NCBI RefSeq assembly: GCF_000980885.2
Contig: NZ_LBDA02000019.1
Span: 1-64,000, forward strand
Source: Streptomyces malaysiense
GTDB lineage: Bacteria > Actinomycetota > Actinomycetes > Streptomycetales > Streptomycetaceae
DNA: 64,000 nucleotides
Direction: 5' to 3'
Below, piece after piece: positions 54,989 to 64,000 of the stretch. The stretch's first letter is position 1. Each line of letters begins with the position of its first letter. A model generated the notes under the pieces. It worked only from the letters and a program-made list of their open reading frames with translations, searched no databases and was not told the DNA's origin. The translations under genes and the position numbers were made by a program.

Positions 54989-55530
54989 CGCGCGGCCTCG
55001 GCCTTCTCCTCGAGCTCGTCGAGGAAGCGGTCGATCACACGGCTCTGCCGGGCGTGGTCCTCGAGGGACTCGCCGACGAGCTTGCCGGCCAGGTCGGTGG
55101 CGAGCTTGCCGACGTCCTGACGCAGCGTGGACGCGGCGGCCTTGCGGTCGGCCTCGATCTGGGCGTGACCGGCGGCGACGATCTCCTCGCGCTGCCGCTG
55201 GCCCTCGGCCCGCATCTCGGCGATGAGCGTGGCACCCTGCTCCTGCGCCTCCTGGCGCAGTCGCGCGGCCTCGTGCCGGGCCTCGGCGAGCTGGGCCTTG
55301 TACTGCTCAAGGACGCTCTGGGCCTCGGTCTGCGCGGCCTCGGCCTTTTCGATACCGCCCTCGATGGCCTCGCGACGCTCTTCCAGAACCTTGTTGATGT
55401 TCGGGAGGAGCTTCTTGGCGAGGAAGCCGAAGACGATGACGAAGGCGATCAGGCCGATGACGAGCTCCGGCCACGGCGGAACGAGAGGGTTCTCCTTCTC
55501 CGCCGCAAACTGAACCCATGCGTGGGTCAT
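54985..55530 (-). CDS. atpF: ATP synthase subunit b
   Basis: Peripheral stalk. 181 residues: one N-terminal membrane helix (PELVIGLIAFVIVFGFLAKK, about 21-40), then a long Ala/Glu/Arg/Gln coiled coil. ATG 55530. The C-terminus overlaps the start of atpH, so they are translationally coupled. Confidence 0.97.
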   Translation of the reverse strand: MTHAWVQFAAEKENPLVPPWPELVIGLIAFVIVFGFLAKKLLPNINKVLEERREAIEGGIEKAEAAQTEAQSVLEQYKAQLAEARHEAARLRQEAQEQGATLIAEMRAEGQRQREEIVAAGHAQIEADRKAAASTLRQDVGKLATDLAGKLVGESLEDHARQSRVIDRFLDELEEKAEAAR

Positions 55531-55571
55531 CTCAGTGCCTTTCGTCGAATGGGCTGTCGCTGTCGTTCGAC

Positions 55572-55817
<246 letters not shown>

Positions 55818-55873
55818 TTACGGACCGGTGGGGGTTGGCCACCGGACGACCAGGGGTTTCGGGGCGGTTTGGC

Positions 55874-56698
55874 TCAGTGGTGCTCGGCGAGCGCGCCCTG
55901 GATGTAGGAGCAGGTCAGCAGGACGAAGACGTATGCCTGGACGGCCTGGATGAACAGCTCGAAGGCGGTCATGACGATCGTCATCGCGAACGAGACACCG
56001 GAGTAGGCGATGCCGATGCCGTTCAGCATGTACCAGCTGGCGACCGTGAAGAGCACGAGCAGCGTGTGACCGGCGAACATGTTCGCGAACAGTCGCACGG
56101 CGTGCGTGAAGGGGCGGACCAGCAGGTTCGAGAAGAGCTCGATCGTCATGGCCAGCGGCAGCACCGGTCCGAGCGACTTGTCGTAGCCCGTGAAGTTCTT
56201 GAAGGCGCCGACGAAACCGTGCCGCTTGAAGGTGAGGGAGACCCAGAGGATGTAGACGATCGCCGCCAGGACGATCGGGTAGGCGATGATCGCCGTGACC
56301 GGGAACTGGGCGACCGGGATGACCGACCAGAGGTTCATCATCCAGACGAAGAAGAAGAGAGAGACGACCAGCGGGACGTACTTCTCGCCTTCCTTCTTGC
56401 CGATGGTCTCGTAGACGACACCGCGGCGCACGAAGTCGTAGCCGGCCTCGGCGACCATCTGGAGCTTGCCCGGGACGACCTTGGGCTTGCCGAACGCGGC
56501 CCAGAAGAAGCCCACGATGATGATGGAGCCAAGCAGGGCGAGCAGCATCGGCTTGTTGAAGTAAAAGCCGTGCGTGTTCCCCCAGATCGGCTCGAAGAGG
56601 AACGAGTGCAGGCCTGGAGCGACGGTCTCGAAGCCGCACCCGCTGAACAGGTGGCAGCTCGAGTCGAAAGCGAGCGTCTGCGTCGGATCAGCACTCAC
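55874..56698 (-). CDS. atpB: ATP synthase subunit a
   Basis: Membrane stator with the proton half-channels. 274 residues from GTG 56698, which has AAGGAG 6 nt upstream; an in-frame ATG at 56713 has none. Contains TIELFSNLLVRPFTHAVRLF with the essential Arg, FANMFAGHTLL, and the C-terminal AFELFIQAVQAYVFVLLTCS. Five to six membrane segments. Confidence 0.97.
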   Translation of the reverse strand: MSADPTQTLAFDSSCHLFSGCGFETVAPGLHSFLFEPIWGNTHGFYFNKPMLLALLGSIIIVGFFWAAFGKPKVVPGKLQMVAEAGYDFVRRGVVYETIGKKEGEKYVPLVVSLFFFVWMMNLWSVIPVAQFPVTAIIAYPIVLAAIVYILWVSLTFKRHGFVGAFKNFTGYDKSLGPVLPLAMTIELFSNLLVRPFTHAVRLFANMFAGHTLLVLFTVASWYMLNGIGIAYSGVSFAMTIVMTAFELFIQAVQAYVFVLLTCSYIQGALAEHH

Positions 56699-56923
56699 CG
56701 CGGGCTCCTTCATCGTGGCGCATAGGTACGGCAACCTCGTTGTGTCGGCGCGGCGTGCGGCCGCGTGTCGGCACGGGACTGGTGTGACGGATGTGGGGGC
56801 GGCTGGGGGGCATCTCGCCTCGCGATCGGACAGGCGTCAGCTCGGATGCCCGCGCCCGCGATGCCGCAGTTGGCACCGGACGATAGCAGTTAGCGCGCTG
56901 CGCCTTTATCCCGGCCCTACCTC

Positions 56924-57364
56924 TCACGACGAACGCCCTGTCTTTTCGGGCTTGTCACCCGAGGACGAGGCATCCGGATCGACGTAGAGGGTCTTGGCCT
57001 TCATGTGCGCACGCGTCTGTGCGCTGATCCACGCGAGGGTGGCGACCACAAGCGTGATGGCGAAGGCACGCGGGTTGAAGAGCGTGGTGTTCTTGAACAG
57101 GGCGACGAAGATGACCATCAGCAGCAGCTGAGCCGCGTAGAGCATCAGGCCCATCATCTGGAACAGCTGCGGAAATGACTTGGCGGTGCGCTGGAGCACG
57201 TAGAGACCGAGCCCCATGAACAGGATCACGACCAGCGTCGCGACGACGGCCCCGAGCGCTCCCTTGCCGCCCGCGACCACACCGCTGACGACGGCGGCGA
57301 GCGCGCCGACGACAGCCGTGGGCACGGCGGCCTGGGCCAGGATCCGGACGTCAGAAGACGGCAT
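56924..57364 (-). CDS. atpI: ATP synthase subunit I / AtpI-like membrane protein
   Basis: 146 residues with four hydrophobic segments (AVPTAVVGALAAVVSGVVAG, GAVVATLVVILFMGLGLYVL, LMLYAAQLLLMVIFVALF, FAITLVVATLAWISA). AtpI helps c-ring assembly in other bacteria. First gene of the operon. ATG 57364 with GGAG 8 nt upstream. The 225-nt gap to atpB has no gene. Confidence 0.9.
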   Translation of the reverse strand: MPSSDVRILAQAAVPTAVVGALAAVVSGVVAGGKGALGAVVATLVVILFMGLGLYVLQRTAKSFPQLFQMMGLMLYAAQLLLMVIFVALFKNTTLFNPRAFAITLVVATLAWISAQTRAHMKAKTLYVDPDASSSGDKPEKTGRSS

Positions 57365-57665
57365 GGCGGCAACTCCGCTTTCACAGGGGGCAGGTGTCGT
57401 CATGGACGAGCGTAGTCCCGGGCTGAGCGATCGAGATCTCACACCAACGGACCGTCGCACTACGGTCCCTCGGCTCTATCCGGGGTTCTCGTGAACAGTA
57501 TCACAAACTATTTGATGAGGTCTTTACCTGGTAGGTGTGCTTGCTGTCACACATGAGAGTGACTCTGCACGTCTGATCAGAAACACGGCCGCTTTGTCTG
57601 GTATTGGGGATCTTTGCTCCCCCACGACTTGGCAATGCTCTAGTCAGATTCTTACCTTGACCGTC
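57365..57665. other. 301-bp AT-richer gap holding the atp operon promoter and wecA 3' end
   Basis: No gene. On the minus strand TAGTTT (57515-57510) and TACTGT (57502-57497) fit TAnnnT but lack a good -35, so the atp promoter is only located to this gap. A small hairpin, GGGGA (57606-57610) with TCCCC (57618-57622), lies past the wecA-like stop and could help end that transcript. A GTGA/TCAC inverted pair (57491-57504) overlaps the TACTGT hexamer. Confidence 0.5.
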
Positions 57666-59015
57666 TCAGGAACGGTCGGGAAATCGCCCACGAGTGCCGA
57701 TTGCGGTCGCCCCGTTGACGCCGGACACACCGGCCGTGACGGGCGCGCGCTCATCGGACTCCGGTTCGGCGGGTCCGTCCTGCGCGGCCGCCTCCATGGC
57801 GAGTTCCGCTTCCGCCGCCGCGGCGGCGGCCGCACGCCGGCGCCGGTACCGGGGCGGCACGAAGCGCTGGGCCCACACGGGCACCCGCGGCGTGAAGCGC
57901 GGCAGGAGCAGCAGGACGAGGCCCACGGCGCTGAGGAAGACGACGCCGAGCACGATCCACATCGACGCCGAGTTGACCGAGTAGGCCAGCGCGCCGAAGG
58001 CGATCAGCGCCGACCAGAAGTACATGATCAGCACCGCGCGGCTGTGCGAGTGGCCGATCTCCAGCAACCGGTGGTGCAGATGCCCGCGGTCCGCGGCGAA
58101 CGGCGACTGGCCGCGCCAGGTACGGCGCACGATGGCCAGCACCAGGTCGGCGGCCGGGATCGCGATGATCGTCAGCGGCATCAGCAGCGGGATGTAGACC
58201 GGCACCATCTGGTGCACCGTGGCGCGCTCGGAACCGGAGAACAGGTTCATCACGTCCGGGTCCACCTGGCCCGTGATCGAGATGGCGCCCGCGGCCAGCA
58301 CCAGGCCGATCAGCATCGAGCCGGAGTCGCCCATGAAGATGCGCGCCGGGTGCATGTTGTGCGGCAGAAAGCCCAGGCACATGCCCATCAGGATCGACGC
58401 GAACAGGGTCGCGGGGGCCGCGGCCTCGATGCCGTACGACACCCAGACGCGATACGCGTACAGGAAGAACGCCACCGTCGCGATGCACACCATGCCGGCC
58501 GCGAGACCGTCGAGGCCGTCCACGAAGTTCACGGCGTTGATCGTGATGACGACGAGTGCCACGGTCAGCAGCGTGCCCTGCCACTGGGTCAGCGCCACGT
58601 TGCCGACGCCGGGGATGGGCAGCCACAGGATCGTCAGACCCTGCATCACCATGACGCCGGCGGCGATCATCTGGCCGCCGAGCTTGATCAGGGCGTCGAT
58701 CTCGAACTTGTCGTCCAGGACGCCGATCAGCCAGATCAGGGCGGCGCCGGAGAGCAGGGCGCGCGGCTCGTTGGACTTCTCGAACACCCAGTTCAGGCTG
58801 GACAGGTGGTCGGCGACCAGCAGGCCCGCGCACAGCCCGAAGAACATCGCGATCCCGCCGAGGCGCGGAGTGGGCTCCCGGTGCACGTCCCGGGCCCGGA
58901 TCTCCGGCATCGCCCCCGCCACGATCGCGAACTTCCGCACCGGCCCTGTCAGCAGGTACGTCACCGCGGCCGTGATGCAGAGCGTCAGCAGGTATTCACG
59001 CACGGGCTTCCCCAC
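57666..59015 (-). CDS. wecA: undecaprenyl-phosphate GlcNAc-1-phosphate transferase (WecA/TagO/MraY superfamily)
   Basis: Starts cell-wall polymer (teichoic acid, glycopolymer) synthesis by moving GlcNAc-1-P onto the lipid carrier. 449 residues with about eleven membrane helices. Key cytoplasmic motifs are VLDDKFEID (Asp-Asp), NAVNFVDGLDGLAAG, MGDSGSMLIG and DRGHLHHRLLEIGHSH. The C-terminal 70 residues are an Ala/Glu/Arg-rich cytoplasmic extension. The GTG at 59015 (GKPVREYLLTLCITAAV) has only a weak GAGA upstream. It stands between atpI and glyA, a constant actinobacterial position. Confidence 0.92.
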   Translation of the reverse strand: MGKPVREYLLTLCITAAVTYLLTGPVRKFAIVAGAMPEIRARDVHREPTPRLGGIAMFFGLCAGLLVADHLSSLNWVFEKSNEPRALLSGAALIWLIGVLDDKFEIDALIKLGGQMIAAGVMVMQGLTILWLPIPGVGNVALTQWQGTLLTVALVVITINAVNFVDGLDGLAAGMVCIATVAFFLYAYRVWVSYGIEAAAPATLFASILMGMCLGFLPHNMHPARIFMGDSGSMLIGLVLAAGAISITGQVDPDVMNLFSGSERATVHQMVPVYIPLLMPLTIIAIPAADLVLAIVRRTWRGQSPFAADRGHLHHRLLEIGHSHSRAVLIMYFWSALIAFGALAYSVNSASMWIVLGVVFLSAVGLVLLLLPRFTPRVPVWAQRFVPPRYRRRRAAAAAAAEAELAMEAAAQDGPAEPESDERAPVTAGVSGVNGATAIGTRGRFPDRS

Positions 59016-59167
59016 AGGTCTCGCTGGCCATCACAGCCCCACAGCCTAGCGGCGGGCGTATAGGGATGAGGACTTACGGGTAGCAAGGATGGTTGCAGAC
59101 CTCGTTGTGACCTTCGCCGCGACCCCCGCCGCGGGCGGGCCGCGCCCGGTGGCGCGAGTACCTCCGA

Positions 59168-60406
59168 TCAGCCCGGATACGGCGGGAAGGCGCCGGTCAG
59201 CTCGTGCACCTCGGCCCGCGCCCCGGCCGGTTCCGGGTGCCCGCGCACCACCGCGGCGAGCAGCTTCGCGATCCGCTCCATCTCCGGCTCGCCCATGCCC
59301 TGGGTGGTCACCGCTGCGGTTCCCAGGCGCAGGCCCCGGCCGTCGCCGTGCGGCAGCGCGCAGCAGTCCAGGACGATCCCGGCGGCGGCGAGCCGGCCGC
59401 GGGCGGTGCGGCCGTCCGCACCGAGCGGTGCCACGTCGGCGGTGATCAGGTGGGTGTCCGTGCCGCCGGTGGTGACGGCGAGTCCCTCCTCGGCGAGGTG
59501 GCCGGCCAGGGTGCGGGCGTTGGCGACCACCTGGTGCGCGTACGTGGCGAACGCCGGCGTCGCGGCCTCGCCGAACGCGACGGCCTTCGCGGCGATGGTG
59601 TGCATCTGCGCCCCGCCCTGGGTGAACGGGAACACCGCCCGGTCCACCCGCCCGGCCAGCTCCGCGCCGCACAGGATCATGCCGCCGCGGGGGCCGCGCA
59701 GCACCTTGTGCGTGGTCGCGCAGACGATGTCGGCGTACGGCACCGGGTTCGGGGCGGCGCCGCCCGCGACGAGGCCGATGGGGTGGGCGGCGTCGGCGAT
59801 CAGATAGGCGCCGACCTCGTCGGCGACCTCACGGAAGAAGGCGTAGTCGATGTGCCGGGGGTAGGAGATCGAACCGCACACGATCGCCTTGGGACGGCGG
59901 TTGCGGGCCAGGTGGCGTACCTGCTCGTGGTCGATCAGCCCGGTCTCCGCGTCGACGCCGTACCCGACGAAGTCGAACCAGCGGCCGGAGAAGTTGGCCG
60001 GGGAGCCATGGGTGAGGTGACCGCCGTAGGGCAGGCCGAGGGCGAGGACGGTGTCGCCGGGGCGCAGCAGGGCGGCGTAGGCCGCGAGGACGGCGGAGGA
60101 GCCGGAGTGGGCCTGTACGTTCGCGTGCCGGGACCCGAACAGCGCGCACGCACGCTCCACGGCCAGCCGCTCGGCCATGTCCACGATCTCGCAGCCGCCG
60201 TGGTGGCGGGCGCCGGGGTAGCCCTCGGCGTACTTGTTCGCCAGCGGCGACCCGAGGGCGGTGAGCACGGCACGGGAGGTGAAGTTCTCCGCCGCGATCA
60301 GCTGGAGCGACGCCGACTGCCGACGCAGCTCCCCCATCAGGATCTCGGCCACCTCCGGGTCCTGCTCCCGCAGGACATCGGCCTCGTGCAGGGTGCTGAC
60401 CGGCAT
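59168..60406 (-). CDS. glyA: serine hydroxymethyltransferase
   Basis: Converts serine and THF to glycine and methylene-THF, with PLP. 412 residues. GSPLANKYAEGYPGARHHGG (near 53), VNVQAHSGS-like NVQAHSGSSA, DAAHPIGLVAGG, and the PLP Lys in CATTHKVLRGPRGGMI (usual form TTTTHKTLRGPRGG). ATG 60406. The N-terminus is shifted compared with the second actinobacterial SHMT type; a paralogue elsewhere is expected. 152 nt from the wecA-like gene. Confidence 0.93.
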   Translation of the reverse strand: MPVSTLHEADVLREQDPEVAEILMGELRRQSASLQLIAAENFTSRAVLTALGSPLANKYAEGYPGARHHGGCEIVDMAERLAVERACALFGSRHANVQAHSGSSAVLAAYAALLRPGDTVLALGLPYGGHLTHGSPANFSGRWFDFVGYGVDAETGLIDHEQVRHLARNRRPKAIVCGSISYPRHIDYAFFREVADEVGAYLIADAAHPIGLVAGGAAPNPVPYADIVCATTHKVLRGPRGGMILCGAELAGRVDRAVFPFTQGGAQMHTIAAKAVAFGEAATPAFATYAHQVVANARTLAGHLAEEGLAVTTGGTDTHLITADVAPLGADGRTARGRLAAAGIVLDCCALPHGDGRGLRLGTAAVTTQGMGEPEMERIAKLLAAVVRGHPEPAGARAEVHELTGAFPPYPG

Positions 60407-60530
60407 GACGGGCTCCGGGCGGTCGACGGTGACGTATCCCCAATGTAGGCCGGGGTCGGTCGGAGGGCGCGGCGTCGGCCCGCCGTCCCGGCCCGGCGTC
60501 CGCGCCCCGGGAAGCTCACCGCGCCCGGCG

Positions 60531-61208
60531 CTACATCCGTGCCGGCACGCCCGTCAGCGCCGTCACCACCGGGTCCAGCGCGTCCCGTATCTCGTCGCCG
60601 ATGGAACGGAAGAACGGCAGGGGCGCCCCGTAGGGGTCGTAGACCTCGTCCGCCTCGGCCGTGGGGGCCAGGAGCCAGCCGCGCAGGGCGGCGGCGGCGC
60701 GGACCAGGGCGCGGGCGCGCATGACCAGGCCGTCCTCCAGGGGCGGCAGCGTCACGGGGTCGATCGCGCGGACCAGGCGCGTGAACTCCTTGAGGGTGAA
60801 TGTGCGCAGGCCCGCCGAATGGCCCATGGAGATGACCTGGGCGCGGTGGTCACGGGTCGCGGTCAGGACCAGGTCGGCCCGGATGACGTGGTCGTCGAGC
60901 AGTTCCCGGCCCATGAAGCCGGAGGCGTCCGCGCCGAAGTCGGCCAGCACGGTCTCCGCGTTGGCCTCCATGGGCGCGCCCTCATGACCCCATGTGCCCG
61001 CGCTCTCCACGATCAGCCCGCCGCCGAGCACACCGAGGCGCTCGGCGACGAAATGCCGGGTCAGCCGCTCGGTGATGGGCGAGCGGCACACGTTGCCGGT
61101 ACTGACGTGGAGGATGCGGAAGGTGTCGCGCGGAAACCCGAACGTCGTCGTCTCCTCCGCGAGGCGCTCTCCGATGCCTATGCCACGCCCCGTTTCAGGG
61201 GCCGTCAA
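60531..61208 (-). CDS. low-molecular-weight tyrosine-phosphatase-like protein, catalytic Cys replaced by Ser
   Basis: 225 residues with an unusual N-terminal 30. The phosphate loop reads VSTGNVCRSP where the family has VCxGNxCRSP: the nucleophilic first Cys is Ser36 here, while Arg42 and the second Cys are kept. The general-acid loop YDPYGAP near the C-terminus is also kept. So the fold and phosphate binding remain but ordinary phosphatase chemistry should not. It may be a phospho-binding regulator. TTG 61208 is set by GAGGTGG upstream and overlaps the Sua5 stop, so the two are coupled. Confidence 0.82.
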   Translation of the reverse strand: MTAPETGRGIGIGERLAEETTTFGFPRDTFRILHVSTGNVCRSPITERLTRHFVAERLGVLGGGLIVESAGTWGHEGAPMEANAETVLADFGADASGFMGRELLDDHVIRADLVLTATRDHRAQVISMGHSAGLRTFTLKEFTRLVRAIDPVTLPPLEDGLVMRARALVRAAAALRGWLLAPTAEADEVYDPYGAPLPFFRSIGDEIRDALDPVVTALTGVPARM

Positions 61209-61852
61209 TTCGCCACCTCAAGGTCGGGTACGACCTTGCGCAGCTCGTCCGCGGAGATGGCGCCCTCGCGCAGCAGCACCGGCACGTCGCGGGAGACGTC
61301 CACGATGGAGGACGGGACGTTGCCCGGGGTCGGTCCGCCGTCCAGGTAGACGGAGACGGAGTCGCCGAGCATGTCCTGCGCGGCGTCGCAGGTCTCCGGC
61401 GACGGGTGCCCGGTGAGGTTGGCGGAGGACACGGCCATCGGGCCGACCTCGGTGAGCAGCTCGATGGCGACCGGGTGCAGCGGCATGCGCACGGCGACCG
61501 TGCCCCGGGTGTCGCCGAGGTCCCACTGGAGGGACGGCTGGTGCTTGGCGACCAGCGTCAGGGCACCCGGCCAGAACGCGTCGACCAGTTCCCAGGCCAT
61601 CTCGGAGAAGTTCGTGACGAGGCCGTGCAGGGTGTTCGGGGAGCCGATGAGCACGGGAGTGGGCATGTTGCGGCCCCGGCCCTTGGCGGCGAGCAGATCG
61701 GCGACGGCCTCGGAGGAGAACGCGTCGGCGCCGATGCCGTAGACCGTGTCGGTCGGCAGCACCACCAGCTCGCCCCGGCGGACGGCGGACGCGGCTTCGC
61801 GCAGACCCGTCGCGCGGTCGGTCGCGTCGTTGGTGTCGTATCGCCGTGCCAT
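61205..61852 (-). CDS. tsaC: L-threonylcarbamoyladenylate synthase (Sua5/YwlC/YrdC)
   Basis: Makes threonylcarbamoyl-AMP for the t6A37 modification of tRNAs that read ANN codons. 215 residues, single-domain form without the Sua5 C-terminal domain. Motifs LVVLPTDTVYGIGADA (28-43), KGRGRNMPTPVLIG, FWPGALTLV, VAVRMPLHPVAIELL and VSSANLTGHPSPET. ATG 61852. It ends overlapping the phosphatase-like gene start. Confidence 0.95.
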   Translation of the reverse strand: MARRYDTNDATDRATGLREAASAVRRGELVVLPTDTVYGIGADAFSSEAVADLLAAKGRGRNMPTPVLIGSPNTLHGLVTNFSEMAWELVDAFWPGALTLVAKHQPSLQWDLGDTRGTVAVRMPLHPVAIELLTEVGPMAVSSANLTGHPSPETCDAAQDMLGDSVSVYLDGGPTPGNVPSSIVDVSRDVPVLLREGAISADELRKVVPDLEVAN

Positions 61853-61902
61853 CTAACGGGCCTCCTCGTACACAAACTGCGGGGTTGAAGTCTGGGCGCC
61901 GC

Positions 61903-62748
61903 TCACGGCAGCGCCTTGCGGGCGGTGGCGAACCGCGGCCGGTTGTTGAGGTCGGGGTGATCGGCCGCGTCGGCCCAGCCCCGCTCCTCGGTGAAGATCC
62001 ACGGCACCTGTCCGCCCTGGGTGTCGGCGTGTTCGATGACGACGACCCCGCCGGGCCGCAGCAGCCGGTGCGCGGTGCGCTCGATGCCGCGGATCAGGTC
62101 GAGTCCGTCCTCCCCCGAGAACAACGCGAGTTCGGGATCGTAGTCGCGGGCTTCGGGGGCGACGTACTCCCATTCGGTGAGCGGGATGTACGGCGGGTTG
62201 GAGACGACCAGGTCGACCTGGCCGTCCAGGTCCGGGAACGCGGTCAGGGCGTCGCCCTGGCGCAGGTCGACCCTGGACCCCTCGACGTTCTTGCGGGTCC
62301 AGCGCAGCGCGTCCTCCGAGAGCTCCACGGCGTGCACCCTGGAGCGCGGCACCTCCTGGGCGAGGGCGAGCGCGATGGCTCCGGAGCCGGTGCACAGGTC
62401 GACGATGCACGGCTCGACCACGTCCATGGCGCGGACCGCGTCTATGGCCCAGCCGACCACCGACTCGGTCTCCGGCCGGGGCACGAACACGCCGGGCCCG
62501 ACCTGGAGTTCCAGGTAGCGGAAGTAGGCCCGCCCGGTGATGTGCTGGAGCGGCTCGCGCTGCTCCCGCCGGGCGATGACCTCCCAGTACCGGGCGTCGA
62601 AGTCCGCGTCCTTCACGGAGTGCAGTCCGCCGCGCTTGACGCCGTGCACGAACGCGGCGAGCTCCTCCGCGTCGGTGCGCGGCGAGGGCACGCCGGCGTC
62701 GGCCAGCCGCTGGGTGGCCTGGGCCACCTCCGATAGCAGCAGGTTCAC
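61903..62748 (-). CDS. prmC: peptide chain release factor N5-glutamine methyltransferase
   Basis: Methylates the GGQ glutamine of RF1/RF2. 281 residues. N-terminal helical domain (NLLLSEVAQATQRLADAGVP), then the Rossmann methyltransferase with IVDLCTGSGAIALALAQ (SAM site, near 113) and the NPPY motif in LVVSNPPYIPLTEWEY (near 180). GTG 62748 with CGGAGGA 6-7 nt upstream. Directly follows its substrate gene prfA (37-nt gap). Confidence 0.96.
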   Translation of the reverse strand: MNLLLSEVAQATQRLADAGVPSPRTDAEELAAFVHGVKRGGLHSVKDADFDARYWEVIARREQREPLQHITGRAYFRYLELQVGPGVFVPRPETESVVGWAIDAVRAMDVVEPCIVDLCTGSGAIALALAQEVPRSRVHAVELSEDALRWTRKNVEGSRVDLRQGDALTAFPDLDGQVDLVVSNPPYIPLTEWEYVAPEARDYDPELALFSGEDGLDLIRGIERTAHRLLRPGGVVVIEHADTQGGQVPWIFTEERGWADAADHPDLNNRPRFATARKALP

Positions 62749-62785
62749 GCGAGTCCTCCGGAAGTCAGCAAATCCTCGTGGTTCC

Positions 62786-63853
62786 TTACGCGGCCGCGAG
62801 CTTCGCCGCGGAGTCGGCGTCGACACAGGCCTGGATGACCGCGTCGAGCTCGCCGTCCAGGACCTGGTCCAGGTTGTACGCCTTGAAGCCGACACGGTGG
62901 TCGGAGATGCGGTTCTCCGGGAAGTTGTACGTACGGATCTTCTCGGAGCGGTCGACGGTGCGGACCTGGCTGCGGCGGGCGTCCGCGGCCTCCCGCTCCG
63001 CCTCCTCCTGGGCCGCGGCGAGCAGCCTGGAGCGCAGGATGCGCAGGGCCTGCTCCTTGTTCTGGAGCTGGCTCTTCTCGTTCTGGCAGGAGGCGACGAC
63101 ACCGGTGGGCAGGTGGGTGATGCGCACCGCGGAGTCCGTGGTGTTGACGGACTGCCCGCCGGGGCCGGAGGACCGGTAGACGTCGATGCGGAGGTCGTTC
63201 GGGTTGATCTCCACGTCCACCTCCTCGGCCTCGGGGGTGACGAGGACGCCGGCGGCGGAGGTGTGGATGCGGCCCTGGGACTCGGTGGCCGGCACGCGCT
63301 GCACGCGGTGCACGCCGCCCTCGTACTTCAGCCGCGCCCACACGCCCTGGCCGGGCTCGGTCTGCCCGCGGGTCTTCACCGCGACCTGGACGTCCTTGTA
63401 GCCGCCCAGCTCGGACTCGGTGGCGTCGATGACCTCGGTCTTCCAGCCGACGCGCTCCGCGTAGCGCAGGTACATGCGCAGCAGGTCGCCGGCGAACAGC
63501 GCCGACTCGTCGCCGCCCGCGCCCGCCTTGATCTCCAGGATGACGTCCTTGTCGTCACTCGGGTCGCGCGGGACCAGCAGGAGGCGCAGCTTCTCGGTCA
63601 GCTCCTCGCGCTGCTGCTCCAGCTCCTTGACCTCGGCGGCGAAGTCGGGGTCGTCGGCGGCCAGCTCGCGCGCGGTCTCGATGTCGTCGCCGGCCTGCTT
63701 CCAGGAGCCGTACGTGCCGACGATCGGGGTCAGCTCGGCATAGCGCTTGTTCAGCTTGCGCGCGTTCGCCTGGTCGGCGTGGACCGACGGGTCGGCGAGC
63801 TTCTTCTCGAGGTCGGCGTGCTCGGCGACGAGTTCCTCGACTGCCTCGAACAT
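62786..63853 (-). CDS. prfA: peptide chain release factor 1
   Basis: Recognises UAA/UAG and triggers peptide release. 355 residues. N-terminal coiled coil (about 1-95), codon-recognition domain with the PAT-type tripeptide ([14 protein letters not shown]), and the catalytic [20 protein letters not shown] with GGQ. ATG 63853 with AGGAG 7 nt upstream. Its GGQ is the target of the downstream PrmC. Confidence 0.98.
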   Translation of the reverse strand: MFEAVEELVAEHADLEKKLADPSVHADQANARKLNKRYAELTPIVGTYGSWKQAGDDIETARELAADDPDFAAEVKELEQQREELTEKLRLLLVPRDPSDDKDVILEIKAGAGGDESALFAGDLLRMYLRYAERVGWKTEVIDATESELGGYKDVQVAVKTRGQTEPGQGVWARLKYEGGVHRVQRVPATESQGRIHTSAAGVLVTPEAEEVDVEINPNDLRIDVYRSSGPGGQSVNTTDSAVRITHLPTGVVASCQNEKSQLQNKEQALRILRSRLLAAAQEEAEREAADARRSQVRTVDRSEKIRTYNFPENRISDHRVGFKAYNLDQVLDGELDAVIQACVDADSAAKLAAA

Positions 63854-63901
63854 CTTTCGGCTCCTGTACTGCGATGAAGGGAAGGGGCGGGCGACCAAAA
63901 A

Positions 63902-63950
63902 CGCCGGTCCCGGACGCACGCCCTCGCGGACGTACGGCCGTGGACCGGCG
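63902..63950 (-). terminator. candidate stem-loop between rpmE and prfA
   Basis: CGCCGGTCC (63902-63910) pairs with GGACCGGCG (63942-63950) around a 31-nt loop that can pair partly (CGTACG). It lies 13 nt after the rpmE stop and could terminate rpmE or attenuate into prfA. Confidence 0.5.
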
Positions 63951-63962
63951 AATGGGGGCTCG

Positions 63963-64000
63963 CTACTTCTTGGAGCCGGCGGCAGCCTTGCCGAAGCGGG
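63963..64000 (-). CDS. rpmE: 50S ribosomal protein L31, C-terminal end only
   Basis: The last 11 codons and stop are in the window ([11 protein letters not shown]), matching the C-terminus of the streptomycete zinc-binding type L31 (RpmE1). The rest of the roughly 74-residue gene lies beyond the right edge. The rpmE-prfA-prmC-tsaC order is typical for actinobacteria. Confidence 0.8.
   Translation of the reverse strand, partial: RFGKAAAGSKK

Overview
The window is a GC-rich actinobacterial chromosome segment, almost certainly from a Streptomyces. The strongest signs are an adjacent scy-filP pair (long coiled-coil proteins of the hyphal tip), a complete F0F1 ATP synthase operon in the actinobacterial order atpI-B-E-F-H-A-G-D-C, a chitinase with the streptomycete 12-bp direct-repeat promoter, nucS mismatch repair in place of mutS/mutL, and many GTG/TTG starts with 4-nt stop/start overlaps. 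From memory, the gene order follows the S. coelicolor core from the pfkA/pta/ackA/pyk2 region to prfA/rpmE. I see no phage, insertion sequence, CRISPR array, rRNA or tRNA. Two genes are cut by the edges: pfkA on the left and rpmE on the right.

Layout. 1-6 kb: central carbon metabolism (pfkA, pta-ackA, pyk). 6-9 kb: a surface/secreted operon (DUF6230, DUF6114, Ser/Pro/Gly-rich secreted protein). 9-17 kb: a thioredoxin-TPR protein, TetR and MarR regulators, isobutyryl-CoA mutase large subunit icmA, two DUF3817 membrane proteins, and a TetR-controlled SRPBCC-like operon with two perfect operator palindromes. 17-21 kb: three tandem AIM24-family genes, a MarR regulator and an MFS transporter. 21-24 kb: meaB, thiolase and methylmalonyl-CoA epimerase. 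24-29 kb: scy and filP. 29-33 kb: two tandem, clearly duplicated ABC-2 transporter cassettes. 33-41 kb: a zinc-finger-like protein, a luciferase-like monooxygenase, an SCO5389-family protein, nucS, a large membrane-anchored P-loop ATPase, a STAS protein, hbdA and a TetR. 41-49 kb: an ABC exporter, cobalamin adenosyltransferase, a two-component system, a DUF4097 lipoprotein, a chitinase and a DUF2550 protein. 49-57 kb: the atp operon. 57-64 kb: a wecA-like GlcNAc-1-P transferase, glyA, a tyrosine-phosphatase-like protein lacking the nucleophilic Cys, the Sua5/YwlC tRNA t6A enzyme, prmC, prfA and the end of rpmE.

How the genes work together. A scattered short-chain acyl-CoA/B12 theme runs through the window: icmA (B12 mutase), meaB (mutase chaperone), mce (epimerase), a PduO-type adenosyltransferase (makes AdoCbl), thiolase and hbdA. 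Operator-like palindromes lie inside the apparent icmA and thiolase promoters. Scy and FilP form the tip-growth module and share a C-terminal motif. PrmC methylates the GGQ of its neighbour PrfA.

The most unusual regulatory signal is a set of genes (pyk, tetR, an AIM24 gene, marR, an ABC ATPase, pduO, probably icmA and nucS) whose start codon sits 6-8 nt after a TAnnnT hexamer. This suggests clustered leaderless transcription. Gene calls rest on protein motifs recognised by eye. No alignment or database search was possible.
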